Shown: positions 35,588 through 44,517 of the stretch, piece by piece
Position numbering within the stretch: the first letter of the stretch is position 1
How the letters are laid out: each line of letters begins with the position of its first letter
Assembly (NCBI GenBank): GCA_963702925.1
Contig: OY969771.1
Span: 4,526,001 to 4,590,000, forward strand
Source of the DNA: CAIKMD01 sp963702925
GTDB lineage: Bacteria > Pseudomonadota > Alphaproteobacteria > ATCC43930 > CGMCC-115725
DNA: 64,000 nucleotides
Reading direction: 5' to 3'
Notes under the pieces: model-generated
What the model was told of the DNA's origin: nothing
Seen by the model: the letters and a program-made list of their open reading frames with translations, nothing else
The model's database searches: none
Position numbers and translations under genes: made by a program

Positions 35588-36433
35588 TTAGGCGCCAATC
35601 AAGAGTTGGCGAGCCTTGGCACGCAGCGCATCCGGCAAGGAAGCGGAGCGCCGCGCTTCGAGGTCGAAATGCACGCCCGCCTGATACATACGCGCGACTC
35701 GGTGCCCGCCGCGGCCCAAGGTCATGTCGTGGAGGATTTTCACAGAAGACTTGCCGAGATCGAGCATCCCGCTCGTTATCGCCACGCTCTCGCCGAGAAC
35801 GGGCGCGGGCGGCGACAACGCAACCCGCGTCTCGAACGTCGCAAAGCCGCGCTTTTCCGCCCGCATATAGGCACTGGTCATTCCGGCCGCGTTCATGTTG
35901 ACGAGATTGGCGGTCGAAAATCGATCAACGAAGCCGAAAAGCGAAAGCCTTCCGGAATCGTCCGCCTCCCAGGTCTTGACCCGGCCCAAGCTCGTCAGCA
36001 GCGGACCCGGCCGATCCGGCAACGCGACCGGCTCGAATCGTGCCTCACTCCACGCTACCGTTCTTTCCGCCAACGCCGCGCGTTGCTCTGCCCAAGCTTC
36101 GCCGTCAGGCGCGTCGGGCGCGACCTCCTGCTCGACCACGGTGGTCACCGCTCCGCCCATCCCGTTCGAAGCGACATGGCCGATCGTCACCGTCGCCGCG
36201 TTGAGTGCGATAATCCCGCTCGAAATCGCAATCGGATCGCCGGCACGCAGCTCGGCGATATAGCGCGTCGAGACGGCATCGGTACGCCACGACGTCCCCG
36301 GCGCGAGCTGCCGCATCAATTCGTGCGCCGCGTCGGCGAAGCGTTCGATGTAATAGGCAATGTTGAGATGACCGAAAGCATCGCATTCCTGGATGGTGAC
36401 GCCGCCGCGATAGGTTTCCACGAGCGTCGTCAT
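35588..36433 (-). CDS. Double-hotdog acyl thioesterase-like protein
   Basis: This 281-residue protein has two hotdog halves. The first contains TIQECDAFGHLNIAYYIERF, with the Asp-x-x-Gly-His-Leu-Asn signature of 4-hydroxybenzoyl-CoA thioesterases. The second half (about 150-270) contains SLFGFVDRFSTANLVNMNAAG. The arrangement resembles acyl-ACP/acyl-CoA thioesterases. The ATG 36433 overlaps the aldolase stop by 4 bases. Substrate unknown. Confidence 0.8.
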   Translation of the reverse strand: MTTLVETYRGGVTIQECDAFGHLNIAYYIERFADAAHELMRQLAPGTSWRTDAVSTRYIAELRAGDPIAISSGIIALNAATVTIGHVASNGMGGAVTTVVEQEVAPDAPDGEAWAEQRAALAERTVAWSEARFEPVALPDRPGPLLTSLGRVKTWEADDSGRLSLFGFVDRFSTANLVNMNAAGMTSAYMRAEKRGFATFETRVALSPPAPVLGESVAITSGMLDLGKSSVKILHDMTLGRGGHRVARMYQAGVHFDLEARRSASLPDALRAKARQLLIGA

Positions 36434-37182
36434 CGCGGTTTGCTCAACGCCTGTTTCTTCCACATCGCCCAAGCGCGTTCATTCGTGCTTTCGACGCCGT
36501 CGACGCCGTCGACGCAATAGGCGACCTCGGCATCGCTAAGGTAATTCACCTCGCCGAGCCGCATCGCCTCCATCTGGAGTCGGGCGTTGTGCGCCGAATA
36601 AATCGCACGATAGACCGCCAAGGACAGCGATGGCGCGACGATCGTGGCGCCATGGCCGCGCATCAGCACCATGGGTTTGTCCGCCAAAGTGCCGGCAAGC
36701 GCGCGGCCCAGTTGCGGCGAGCGGATGAGCATCTGCCCGTCGTTCTGGAAACGGCGGATTTCAAATACCGGAACGCCAAGCCCGACATGCGCGCTCATAT
36801 GATACATGGGGCGCAGGGGCGCCGTTGTAACACCGAAGGGGATCAAAGGCAGCGCGTGGGAATGGATCACCGACATGACATCGGGCCGCGCCTTGTAAAT
36901 CTCGCCATGGATGAACCGCTCGCTGTAATGCCTTTCGCCGCGATCGGGCAACGGCGCGCTGTCGAGCGTGAATTCGCGTATATCGCTTGCCGCGACGATC
37001 CCGGGCGCGACATAGCGCGCCATCACGAATTTCTCGGGATCCTTGTCGTGGCGCACGCTGACATGACCGAAGCCGTCGAGAATCTCATGGTCGAAGAGGA
37101 CGAGATTCGCCGCGACCAGATCTTCGACGAGGTCGCGCGAGGCCGTCAGGATGCGGGAAGATTTCTTTGGCGCTTTCGGCAT
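36430..37182 (-). CDS. Class II aldolase/adducin-family protein
   Basis: This 250-residue zinc-dependent aldolase-fold protein has metal-binding histidines in VIHSHALPL and LMRGHGATIV, and the conserved GHVSVR segment near the N-terminus. It could be a fuculose-phosphate-type aldolase or a decarboxylase. The downstream thioesterase overlaps by 4 bases, so the two form an operon. ATG 37182 is preferred over an in-frame start 8 codons earlier. Reaction unknown. Confidence 0.86.
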   Translation of the reverse strand: MPKAPKKSSRILTASRDLVEDLVAANLVLFDHEILDGFGHVSVRHDKDPEKFVMARYVAPGIVAASDIREFTLDSAPLPDRGERHYSERFIHGEIYKARPDVMSVIHSHALPLIPFGVTTAPLRPMYHMSAHVGLGVPVFEIRRFQNDGQMLIRSPQLGRALAGTLADKPMVLMRGHGATIVAPSLSLAVYRAIYSAHNARLQMEAMRLGEVNYLSDAEVAYCVDGVDGVESTNERAWAMWKKQALSKPR

Positions 37183-37256
37183 GGCGCGCAAGTTTAGCGG
37201 AGACAAGATCGAGTGGCTAGGTTGCGGATCGCAGAAAACGCGCGCAAAATCGGGGC

Positions 37257-37817
37257 ATGTTCAAGCACATATTCGCTGGGGCGTTTGCCCTCTTCTCGCT
37301 CGGCACGCCGGCATGGGCCGATGGGAGCGATGACCGGCTGCAAAAGCTGCGCGATATTTACCAATGTCCGATCTACTCCTACCTCGTCGCCATTCACCGC
37401 ACGCCGCTAAAATATAAGGACCGCTATTTGACGGTCGCGATCAATTACGCCGGTCGCGACAAGAATTTATATGCCCAGTGCATCTTCTACGATAAAGATC
37501 GCAAAATGCATTGCGAGGCGGCGTCGCCCTTTTACGACGAGACGCTCACTCCTTTTTTTGATCCCAACCGGCTCGCTGTCCTCCGAGCGCTCGGCTATAC
37601 GACGAAGCCATCGAAGAGCAATTATCATCTTGAACATAAGGCACCGAATGCCGATGCGCTTTACGACATCGCCGGCCTCTTGGTTGAGACTCTCGGACGG
37701 GTCTTCGACATGCAGCTCGACGAAACCCTGACCTATCATGCGCCGCTGGTAAAGCAGACGCCCGAGGGCGGCGTCGATGGCTCGAACCTGTGCACGCCTA
37801 AAATCAGTTCGCGTTGA
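37257..37817 (+). CDS. Exported protein, function unknown
   Basis: This 186-residue protein has a signal peptide MFKHIFAGAFALFSLGTPAWA. The mature part has a cysteine early (IYQCPIY), one in AQCIFYD, one in MHCEA and one near the end, so disulfides are likely. A PLKYKDRYLTVAIN segment is mildly amphipathic. It ends 7 bases from the stop of the convergent nucleoside transporter gene. No domain is recognised. Confidence 0.65.
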   Translation: MFKHIFAGAFALFSLGTPAWADGSDDRLQKLRDIYQCPIYSYLVAIHRTPLKYKDRYLTVAINYAGRDKNLYAQCIFYDKDRKMHCEAASPFYDETLTPFFDPNRLAVLRALGYTTKPSKSNYHLEHKAPNADALYDIAGLLVETLGRVFDMQLDETLTYHAPLVKQTPEGGVDGSNLCTPKISSR

Positions 37818-37824
37818 GTTCGCT

Positions 37825-39060
37825 TCACAGCATCCCCACCACCGCACCGCTCATGCAGGTGGCGATCGTGCCCGAAACGATCGAGCGCAGGCCCAGGCCG
37901 ACAATATCGTGTTTGCGCTCGGGTGCCATCGCGCTCATTCCGCCGATCATAATGCCGGCGCTGCCGAAATTGGCGAAGCCGCACATCGCATAGGTCAGGA
38001 TAAGACGCGAGCGGTCGCCGAGTACGCCGGGCGCAAGATGCGCCATGTCGACATAGGCGATGAATTCGTTCAATACAGTCTTCGTTGCCATCAGCGTCGC
38101 CGCAGCCGCGATCTCGCTTGTCGGTACGCCGATCAGCCACATCACCGGCCGGAACGCATAAGCGAAAATGAACTGCAAGGTGATGGCGTCGCCGCCCAAA
38201 GGTGGAATCCATGACAGCGCCATATTGACCAGCGTGACCAGAGTGATCGCTACCACCAGCATGGCCGTGATGTTGGCGAGAAAGACGATCCCGTCGCGGG
38301 TGCCTTTGGCGATCGCGTCGGTTGCGGAGAGCATCGGTTCTCCGAGCGAAAGCTGCGCCTCGGCCCTCGGATCGCTGCCGAACGGCACCATCAGCGCCGC
38401 GACCGCGAGCCCCGCCGGCGTGCTGATCACCGAGGCGATGAGAATATGTCCGAGCGCGCCGGGAATGACCGGACCGAGGATCGACGCGTAGAGCACCATC
38501 ACCGTGCCGGCGATGCCGGCCATGCCGCAGGTCATCAACGCGAAGAGTTCGCCGCGCTCCATTTGCGCGAGATAGGGCCGCACCAGAAGCGGCGCCTCGA
38601 TATTGCCGACGAAAATATGGACGGCCGCGCCGAGGCCCAAGGCACCGCCCACGCCCATCGCACGCCGCAGCAGCCAGGCGAAACCTTTGACCAGGATTTG
38701 GAGAATGCCCCAATAGAACAGCAGCGAGGCCAGCGCGCTAATCACCAGCACCAGTGGCAAGGCGCGGAAGGCGAAGATGAAACTCGCTCCCGGTTGAGTT
38801 TCCGCGAAAGGCAGGGCGCCGCCGCCGAGATAGCCGAAGACGAAGCCTGTGCCGGCGTCAGTGGCGCGCTGCAAGGCGTCGACACCTTGATTGAGCAAGA
38901 GAAAGAACGAAGCCGCGGCGGGAAACTTGACGAACAGGATTGCCAGCACCCATTGCAACAGCACGCCCGCGACGACGGTGCGGATCGGAATCCGCCAACG
39001 ATTCTCGCTCAATAGCCAAGCGAGAAATAACAACGCTGTGAGACCCAGAATCCCCTGCAT
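37825..39060 (-). CDS. Concentrative nucleoside transporter (NupC/CNT family)
   Basis: This 411-residue cation-coupled nucleoside importer has about eight to ten membrane segments. Family motifs are GFVFGYLGGG (domain 1), NIEAPLLVRPYLAQM, with an EAP-type substrate loop, and GFANFGSAGIMIGGMSAMAPER near the end. It faces the exported unknown and is preceded by the chemoreceptor gene. No nucleoside-catabolism gene is adjacent. Confidence 0.93.
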   Translation of the reverse strand: MQGILGLTALLFLAWLLSENRWRIPIRTVVAGVLLQWVLAILFVKFPAAASFFLLLNQGVDALQRATDAGTGFVFGYLGGGALPFAETQPGASFIFAFRALPLVLVISALASLLFYWGILQILVKGFAWLLRRAMGVGGALGLGAAVHIFVGNIEAPLLVRPYLAQMERGELFALMTCGMAGIAGTVMVLYASILGPVIPGALGHILIASVISTPAGLAVAALMVPFGSDPRAEAQLSLGEPMLSATDAIAKGTRDGIVFLANITAMLVVAITLVTLVNMALSWIPPLGGDAITLQFIFAYAFRPVMWLIGVPTSEIAAAATLMATKTVLNEFIAYVDMAHLAPGVLGDRSRLILTYAMCGFANFGSAGIMIGGMSAMAPERKHDIVGLGLRSIVSGTIATCMSGAVVGML

Positions 39061-39214
39061 TCCCCTGCCCTGTGACCGGCCGAACTCGATCGGCCCAACA
39101 TGGCATTAAGCGTAACGCCCTGTCGACAGCGAGCTGAATCCTGCACGCGTCAAGGGCATCGGCGCCGAGCAAAGCCGGGCCGTTCCAACCGCGCGGAGTG
39201 AACCGGGGAAAGCG

Positions 39215-40909
39215 TTACGCAGCTTTGACTTCTGCGATGAAGGTATTGACCTCGCTGGTCAGCCCTTCGGCCTGTTTCGAGAGTTCGCCGGCAGCCGAAA
39301 GCACCTGGCTCGCCGCGGCCTCCGAAGCGGTCGACGATTCCTTCACGCTGGCGATGTTGCGTGTCACCTCTTGGGCGCCAGCAGCGGCCTGCTGGACGTT
39401 TCGCGCGATCTCCTGCGTGGTTGCGCCCTGCTGCTCAACCGCCGCCGCGATCGCCGAGGCAATACCGTTGATCTCGTCAATCACCGTGCCGATGCCATGG
39501 ATTGCCTCGACCGCTTGCGTCGTCGCAGTCCGGATTTGCTCGACTTGGCTCGCGATCTCCTCGGTCGCCTTTGCCGTCTGATTGGCCAGCGATTTGACCT
39601 CGCTGGCGACAACGGCAAAACCTTTGCCCGCCTCGCCGGCTCGCGCTGCCTCGATCGTCGCGTTGAGCGCGAGCAGATTGGTCTGGCTCGCGATCTGTTG
39701 GATGAGCGTCACCACCTCGCCGATCTTTTGCGCACCGGCAGCCAAAGCCTGGACCGTCCCATCGGTACGCTTGGCGTCGTCGACCGCTTTACCGGCGATC
39801 TTCGACGACTGCGCAACCTGCCGCGTGATCTCCGCAATCGAGGAAGACAATTCTTCCGCGGCGCTCGCCACCGTCTGCACATTTGTCGAGGCTTCCTCGG
39901 CAGCGGCCGCGACCGTCACCGAGCGTCCGCTGGTGTCGTTCGCCATCGACGACATCGATTGCGAGGTCGCCTGCATCTCGGTCGCCGCCGAGGACAGCAT
40001 AGCAACCAAACGTCCGACCTTGTCCTCGAAGCTTCGTGTCAACGCCTCGAGCGCCGCGGCACGTTTTTCCTTTACCGCGCGCTCCGCCTCCTGTGCGGCG
40101 GCGAGATCGCGTGCTTTGAGCGCATTCTGTTTGAAGACGTCGAGCGCGCGTGCCAGCGTACCGACCTCGTCCTTACGCTCCTTGCCGGTGACGACGATAT
40201 TGAGATTGCCCTGGGCAAGCTTGTCCATCTCGCTCGCCATGCCCTGCATTGGCCGCGACACCTCGCGCAACGCAATCCACAACAGAATCCCGATCGAGAC
40301 GACCAAGCCGATGCCGCCGCCCCATAAGAGCACCGCCTCCGTCTTGCTTTGGATGGTGGCCGCGGCGCGCTTTTCCTTGCCCAACTCATCGCTCGCGTTC
40401 TTCACGAAATTGTCGAGATCGCCATTGATCTTGCGGCGCGCCGGATCGACCTGTTGCTCGAGAAAAACGATGACCCCGGCCTTGTCGCCTTTATTCGCCA
40501 TGTCGATCGCACGTTCGCCCAGGTCCGACAGGGCCTGTGCCTCGTCTTTGATGGCCTTGATCTTTTGCCGTCCCGAATCGCCCGTCATCAGCGAGAACAA
40601 CTCGTCGATCGCCGTATTGAGATCTTGCATCCGCGCACGGTAATCGTTCACGTTGCTTTTCAGATGTGCATCGTCGCTGCCCTGGACGGCGCTGCGAAGG
40701 TTGAGCTGGGAGCGCGACAAGCTCGCTTGGCTGAAGATCGCGTAATAACTCCGCGCGGCATAAAGATCGACCAGAGCTGCCGTGCTGTCGGAGAGCGTAT
40801 TCACGCTACTGGTACCAAAACCGATGATACCCACCAGGACGAGCGTGATCAGCGTCGTCGGTATGGAAAGTTTCCAAAGAATGGATAGATTGCGGACGAC
40901 GCTGAGCAT
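39215..40909 (-). CDS. Methyl-accepting chemotaxis protein
   Basis: This 564-residue transmembrane chemoreceptor has TM1 at about residues 12-32, a four-helix-bundle periplasmic sensor (ARSYYAIFSQASLSRSQLNL), TM2 near 190-212, a HAMP domain (LREVSRPMQGMASEMDKLAQGN) and a long signalling coiled coil. The hairpin tip reads QIASQTNLLALNATIEAARAGE with the conserved E-A-ARAGE core. ATG 40909 is used because the upstream in-frame extension is not protein-like. No che genes are nearby. Ligand unknown. Confidence 0.95.
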   Translation of the reverse strand: MLSVVRNLSILWKLSIPTTLITLVLVGIIGFGTSSVNTLSDSTAALVDLYAARSYYAIFSQASLSRSQLNLRSAVQGSDDAHLKSNVNDYRARMQDLNTAIDELFSLMTGDSGRQKIKAIKDEAQALSDLGERAIDMANKGDKAGVIVFLEQQVDPARRKINGDLDNFVKNASDELGKEKRAAATIQSKTEAVLLWGGGIGLVVSIGILLWIALREVSRPMQGMASEMDKLAQGNLNIVVTGKERKDEVGTLARALDVFKQNALKARDLAAAQEAERAVKEKRAAALEALTRSFEDKVGRLVAMLSSAATEMQATSQSMSSMANDTSGRSVTVAAAAEEASTNVQTVASAAEELSSSIAEITRQVAQSSKIAGKAVDDAKRTDGTVQALAAGAQKIGEVVTLIQQIASQTNLLALNATIEAARAGEAGKGFAVVASEVKSLANQTAKATEEIASQVEQIRTATTQAVEAIHGIGTVIDEINGIASAIAAAVEQQGATTQEIARNVQQAAAGAQEVTRNIASVKESSTASEAAASQVLSAAGELSKQAEGLTSEVNTFIAEVKAA

Positions 40910-41219
40910 AACGGTATCCCCTGTTCGACGGAGTGGCGATCGATTTAGACGGCTGATGCCGAGGTCCGATTTGGCGCGCCTCACCCAAGCGGAGCCAAAG
41001 AAGATCGGCCGCTCCCCCCGACCGCTTTTCCGATCGACGCTACGTTAAAATCTTGAATACTCGGTTATCGCCGGACGTCCCGGGCCGGATCGGGTGGCAA
41101 CGCGCTTTGGTTTTTGTGGCTTGCCGGTCGTCTGACATGATTAAGGAAACCGAAACGCGACTGAGTGCGTTCCCACTAGGGCGCTTTTCTGCCCTTGGAT
41201 GTCTAGTCAGGAGGCGGTC
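40910..41219. other. Intergenic region upstream of the chemoreceptor and micro-lipoprotein
   Basis: This 310-base stretch between divergent genes probably holds both promoters. A 6-base inverted repeat (GATCGG ... CCGATC, about 41003-41036) and an AT-richer patch near 41043-41067 are visible. I see no gene and no convincing -35/-10 pair. Confidence 0.3.
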
Positions 41220-41405
41220 ATGATACGCGTAATCTCACTACTATTGGTTCTCGCCGGCCTCGCTGCCTGCGATTCCCAGCAAGAACCGTTTGCGAACAGT
41301 CAGCCGCCGGGTGTTGCGGCGAATCCGGGTGCGGCCGCTATGCCGAGCGATTTGCCGTCCGGGCAACCGCACACTTCTTGCCCGAGCGGCATGTCGATTT
41401 GTTAA
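41220..41405 (+). CDS. Micro-lipoprotein, function unknown
   Basis: This 61-residue protein starts MIRVISLLLVLAGLAAC after an AGGAGG site 6 bases upstream. The lipobox LAGLAAC gives a lipidated Cys at residue 17. The mature part is short, Pro/Gly/Ala-rich, with two cysteines near the end (TSCPSGMSIC) that may form a disulfide. The signal, lipobox and strong ribosome site support a real gene; function unknown. Confidence 0.7.
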   Translation: MIRVISLLLVLAGLAACDSQQEPFANSQPPGVAANPGAAAMPSDLPSGQPHTSCPSGMSIC

Positions 41406-41547
41406 AGGCGTAGCGCGCCGTAATTCGGCTGCGGCGCGATAAAACGCGCGCGCGGACGGAGATTTTTTGTCGATTACCCTCTATCTATCAAGGCGCAAGC
41501 GGCGACCGCTGCGTGCGGTCGAGTTGTCGTGATGAGGAGGGTCGATC

Positions 41548-42327
41548 TTGTCGTTCATCTTGTCGAAAGTTCTGGCGCCGTTTGTGGCGCCGGACCTAGT
41601 ACTTCTTGGCATTCTCGTGCTTGGCCTGGTGCTGAGCTGGACGCGCTGCGCGAAATTTGGGCGTGGGCTCACGGCGATCGCGACCCTCGCCTTTCTTGTG
41701 ATCGCGGTCGCGCCCACCGACGATTGGTTCCTCAAGGCGCTCGAGGACCGGTTCCCGGCACCGCGTGAACTCCCCGCTCATATCGACGGCATCATTGCGT
41801 TGGGTGGTGCGATCGATGCCGAACGCACCTTGGCTCACGGCCTACCGAGCCTCACGACCGACGGCGAGCGCATTACGGCCTTCGTCACTCTCGCGCGGCG
41901 TTACCCCGACGCCAAGCTCGTCTTCACGTCAGGATCGGCTTCGATCTTTCCCGGCCGCCCGCGCGAAGCCGACACGGCAAAACAAGCCTTCGCCGATCTT
42001 GGTCTCGACACCTCGCGCATCATCTTCGAGCGGGACTCGCGAAACACGGTCGAGAACGCGGTCTACAGCAAGCGGCTTGCCGATCCGAAGCCGGGCGAGA
42101 CCTGGATCCTGATCACCTCCGCCTGGCATATGCCGCGTTCGGTGGGAATTTTTCGCGTGGCCGGCTGGCCGGTCGTTCCTTACCCGGTCGCCTACCGGAG
42201 CGGCGGCGCTTACGAGATCGAGTTCGCCAGCCATCTCGGCTTTGTTGATCAAGGCGTGCATGAATGGATCGGCTTGATCGCCTATCACTTGCTCGGCCGT
42301 ACGGACGCCTTCTTTCCCGCACCCTGA
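41548..42327 (+). CDS. YdcF/ElyC-family membrane protein (DUF218)
   Basis: This 259-residue protein has two N-terminal membrane helices and a DUF218 domain. The start is TTG at 41548 with AGGAGGG upstream. Domain landmarks are IDGIIALGGA, LVFTSG, FERDSRNTVENAVYSK and LITSAWHMPRSVGIFR. ElyC/SanA-type members influence envelope biogenesis and vancomycin tolerance; this role is inferred from family only. It is followed by an AT-rich spacer. Confidence 0.88.
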   Translation: MSFILSKVLAPFVAPDLVLLGILVLGLVLSWTRCAKFGRGLTAIATLAFLVIAVAPTDDWFLKALEDRFPAPRELPAHIDGIIALGGAIDAERTLAHGLPSLTTDGERITAFVTLARRYPDAKLVFTSGSASIFPGRPREADTAKQAFADLGLDTSRIIFERDSRNTVENAVYSKRLADPKPGETWILITSAWHMPRSVGIFRVAGWPVVPYPVAYRSGGAYEIEFASHLGFVDQGVHEWIGLIAYHLLGRTDAFFPAP

Positions 42328-42367
42328 CCGCGGACCGCGCCAACAAAGACAAGCCGCGCGAGATCGC

Positions 42368-42470
42368 AAATGGTAATGGTAAATTAATTAACATTACCTA
42401 AAATTTTAAATAATATTTCTATGTATTAAGGACGAATACTCTTCCAATTAACTAAAAATTTATGGTGCCC
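42368..42470. promoter_or_regulatory. AT-rich spacer with near-palindrome before a tiny gene
   Basis: About 100 bases are strongly AT-rich, in sharp contrast to the surrounding DNA. The stretch includes the near-palindrome GGTAAATTAATTAACATTACC (arms GGTAA/TTACC around TTAATTAA) at 42380-42400. It lies upstream of the 66-residue gene and could be a promoter with an UP-like element or a site for a nucleoid protein that prefers AT-rich DNA. Confidence 0.4.
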
Positions 42471-42514
42471 TATCCGCCAGTCACACAAGTGTTGTTGTCT
42501 GGAGGAGAAGAGCA

Positions 42515-42715
42515 ATGGACGCCCACACGATCGACGAAAGGCGCCTACGCCAAGGTATGCCGGCCGCGGCGCGACCCTTAAGCGCGATCACGGCCCGGTT
42601 CAGCCGCAGATCGCGCCGGCGCCTGTTCCGCCGCCTCTTCCATCGCGACGAGGTCACGACATTCCACCGCTGCCTCGCGGTCCACATGTATTACGCCACC
42701 CGCCTCCACCATTGA
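42515..42715 (+). CDS. Small basic protein, function unknown
   Basis: This 66-residue Arg/His-rich protein follows a strong GGAGGAG ribosome site. A basic cluster (SRRSRRRLFRRLFHRDE) is followed by a Cys/His/Tyr-containing tail (FHRCLAVHMYYATRLHH). The composition could mean nucleic-acid or membrane-surface binding, but no family is recognised. Support rests on the ribosome site and on the AT-rich leader. Confidence 0.45.
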   Translation: MDAHTIDERRLRQGMPAAARPLSAITARFSRRSRRRLFRRLFHRDEVTTFHRCLAVHMYYATRLHH

Positions 42716-42761
42716 GCGCGCGGCAGCAACACGCCGGGGCGGCTCGAACCAACGAGGTCCG

Positions 42762-42950
42762 ATGTATTCACTAAGGAAAGCGGCTCGAACCAAAAGATTG
42801 GCGCGGAGCGCCGCATCCCAAACGAATGCGGTGCCACATGCTTTGCCGGGTGGGCGTCGGATCGCGGTGGCCGTAGCGCCTGACTATGGCGAACAACGCA
42901 CCGAGCATGCCGCCGTGCATCGCAGCGCGCTTCATGCGCGCAACGAATAA
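42762..42950 (+). CDS. Doubtful small open frame
   Basis: This 62-residue frame has a GAGG four bases before its ATG. Its leader and body share a 14-base direct repeat (GCGGCTCGAACCAA at 42739-42752 and 42780-42793). The product has no signal, membrane segment or motif. It is listed only because it lies in a run of tiny plus-strand genes. Confidence 0.2.
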   Translation: MYSLRKAARTKRLARSAASQTNAVPHALPGGRRIAVAVAPDYGEQRTEHAAVHRSALHARNE

Positions 42951-42968
42951 TTCATAGAAGGACAGCGC

Positions 42969-43085
42969 ATGGATTTCGAGAGTCTCGTCCTGCTGATTTT
43001 GATGTCGACCCACCTGCTCGCCTTCGGGATGGGTTGGGGCTTGCGCGACGTGGCGCGGCGTGAACGCCGCCGCAGCATCGGCTAA
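42969..43085 (+). CDS. 38-residue single-span membrane microprotein
   Basis: This short frame reads MDFESLVLLILMSTHLLAF, then GMGWGLRDVARRERRRSIG. It has one hydrophobic helix (residues 5-26) followed by an Arg-rich cytoplasmic tail, the positive-inside pattern of a real single-span protein. AAGGA precedes the ATG. It lies 80 bases before the pstS terminator. Function unknown. Confidence 0.5.
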   Translation: MDFESLVLLILMSTHLLAFGMGWGLRDVARRERRRSIG

Positions 43086-43166
43086 GACCGGCGCCGCGCG
43101 CTCAATCGAGCGCGTGTTCGCGTTGCTTCGGATTCGATCGCCAATCGGACCGCCGTCCAAAAAGTT

Positions 43167-43190
43167 GGGCCGGGTCTTGCGACCCGGCCC
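43167..43190 (-). terminator. Rho-independent terminator of pstS
   Basis: A perfect 10-bp stem, GGGCCGGGTC/GACCCGGCCC, has a 4-base loop. Read on the minus strand it is followed by AACTTTTTGG, a T-run. It lies 42 bases beyond the pstS stop and also separates it from the convergent microprotein gene. Confidence 0.85.
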
Positions 43191-43232
43191 ATGCCTCAAA
43201 GCTCACGCAGGTTACGATGCGAGGGGCACGAC

Positions 43233-44273
43233 CTAGCGCTGCGCCGAGGCGGTCCAAATCGGCTTGCCGTCCTGTCCCTTGAAGTTATTCATCCAACTGG
43301 TCTCGATCTGCTTCACGACCGAGCCGGGCAACGGAACGTAATCGAGAGCGCGTGCCTGGTCCTGGCCGTTCTTCAGACACCAATCGAGAAACTTCAACAC
43401 GGCTTCGTTCTGATCCGCGGGATAATCCTTCCGCATCAGCATGTAGGTCGCCGCCGTGATCGGCCAGCTTTTATCGCCCGGTTGATCGGTCAGGATGAGA
43501 TAGAAATCCTGTACCTTGCTGAAATCAGCGTTGCCCGCCGCTGCCTGGAACGCGTCCATGGTCGGCTCGAGCGTCTTACCCGCTTTATTGACCATCCGCG
43601 TATAGGTCAGATGGTTGTCCATCACATAGGCATATTCGACGTAGCCGATCGAGCCATTGACCTGCTGCACCATCGAAGCGACGCCTGCATTGCCTTTTCC
43701 GCCGACGCCGTTGGGCCACTCGACGGAAACATCGGCGCCGACCTTCTGCTGCCACTCGGGGCTTACCTTGCCGAGATAGTTCGTGAAGTTGAAGGTTGTG
43801 CCGGATCCGTCGGAGCGATGAACCGTCGTGATATCCTGATGGGATAGCTTGAGGCTCGGATTGAGCTTCTTGATCGCCGGATCGTCCCAATAACTGACCT
43901 TGCCGAGATAGATGTCGGCCAGCACAGGACCACTCAACACCAGATCGCCCGGCTTGATCCCAGCCAGATTGACGACCGGCGTGATTGAAATGATCACCGC
44001 CGGAAATTTCGCGACATTGATCTTCGCCAGATCGTCGGGCGTAAGCGGCTTGTCGCTGTTCGCGAAATCCACCGTCTTTTCAGTGATCTGCTTGATGCCG
44101 CCGCCTGATCCGATCGCCTGATAATTAACGGCTGTCCCGGTCGACTTGTTGTAGGCATCGCTCCATTTCGAGATCGCGGTGCCGCCGGCGCCGTTCAAAT
44201 CTTTCGCTTCGGCCGACGCCGTTATCAGCAGCGCCGCGATCGTCGCGGCTCCCCAGCAAATCGACTGTCTCAT
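43233..44273 (-). CDS. pstS: Phosphate ABC transporter substrate-binding protein PstS
   Basis: This 346-residue periplasmic phosphate-binding protein has signal peptide MRQSICWGAATIAALLITASAEA. The phosphate site is visible in AIGSGGGIKQI, VDFANSDKPLT and HRSDGSGTTFNFTNYL. The ATG 44273 follows GAGGACAGC. The pstCAB-phoU genes are not adjacent, so this is an orphan or an extra copy, ending in a strong terminator. Phosphate control is likely but no clean Pho box was found. Confidence 0.95.
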   Translation of the reverse strand: MRQSICWGAATIAALLITASAEAKDLNGAGGTAISKWSDAYNKSTGTAVNYQAIGSGGGIKQITEKTVDFANSDKPLTPDDLAKINVAKFPAVIISITPVVNLAGIKPGDLVLSGPVLADIYLGKVSYWDDPAIKKLNPSLKLSHQDITTVHRSDGSGTTFNFTNYLGKVSPEWQQKVGADVSVEWPNGVGGKGNAGVASMVQQVNGSIGYVEYAYVMDNHLTYTRMVNKAGKTLEPTMDAFQAAAGNADFSKVQDFYLILTDQPGDKSWPITAATYMLMRKDYPADQNEAVLKFLDWCLKNGQDQARALDYVPLPGSVVKQIETSWMNNFKGQDGKPIWTASAQR

Positions 44274-44517
44274 CTGGCTGTCCTCGTGATGAGTGCGCAC
44301 GCCCGATGCCTGCGACCACAAGGGGACCTTGATTCGGGCTCCGAGGCAGTTTTTTACGGTTTCGTGAAATTTAGTTAATGAGGCCAACCAATCGGCACCT
44401 GCCGCGATCGCGAAATTACCATTGCTTCAAATAGTTGAGCACCGGTTGCCGGTCCGCTTCAACGGCACTGTCACTCGGGGTCACTTGAACTCAAGACCGT
44501 CCATCGCCCACGGCAAT

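Noticed and set aside
44467..44487. Pho box (CTGTCACTCGGGGTCACTT) upstream of pstS
   Set aside because: The half-sites are out of the usual 11-base register, the site is about 190 bases from the start and lies next to the ubiV stop.
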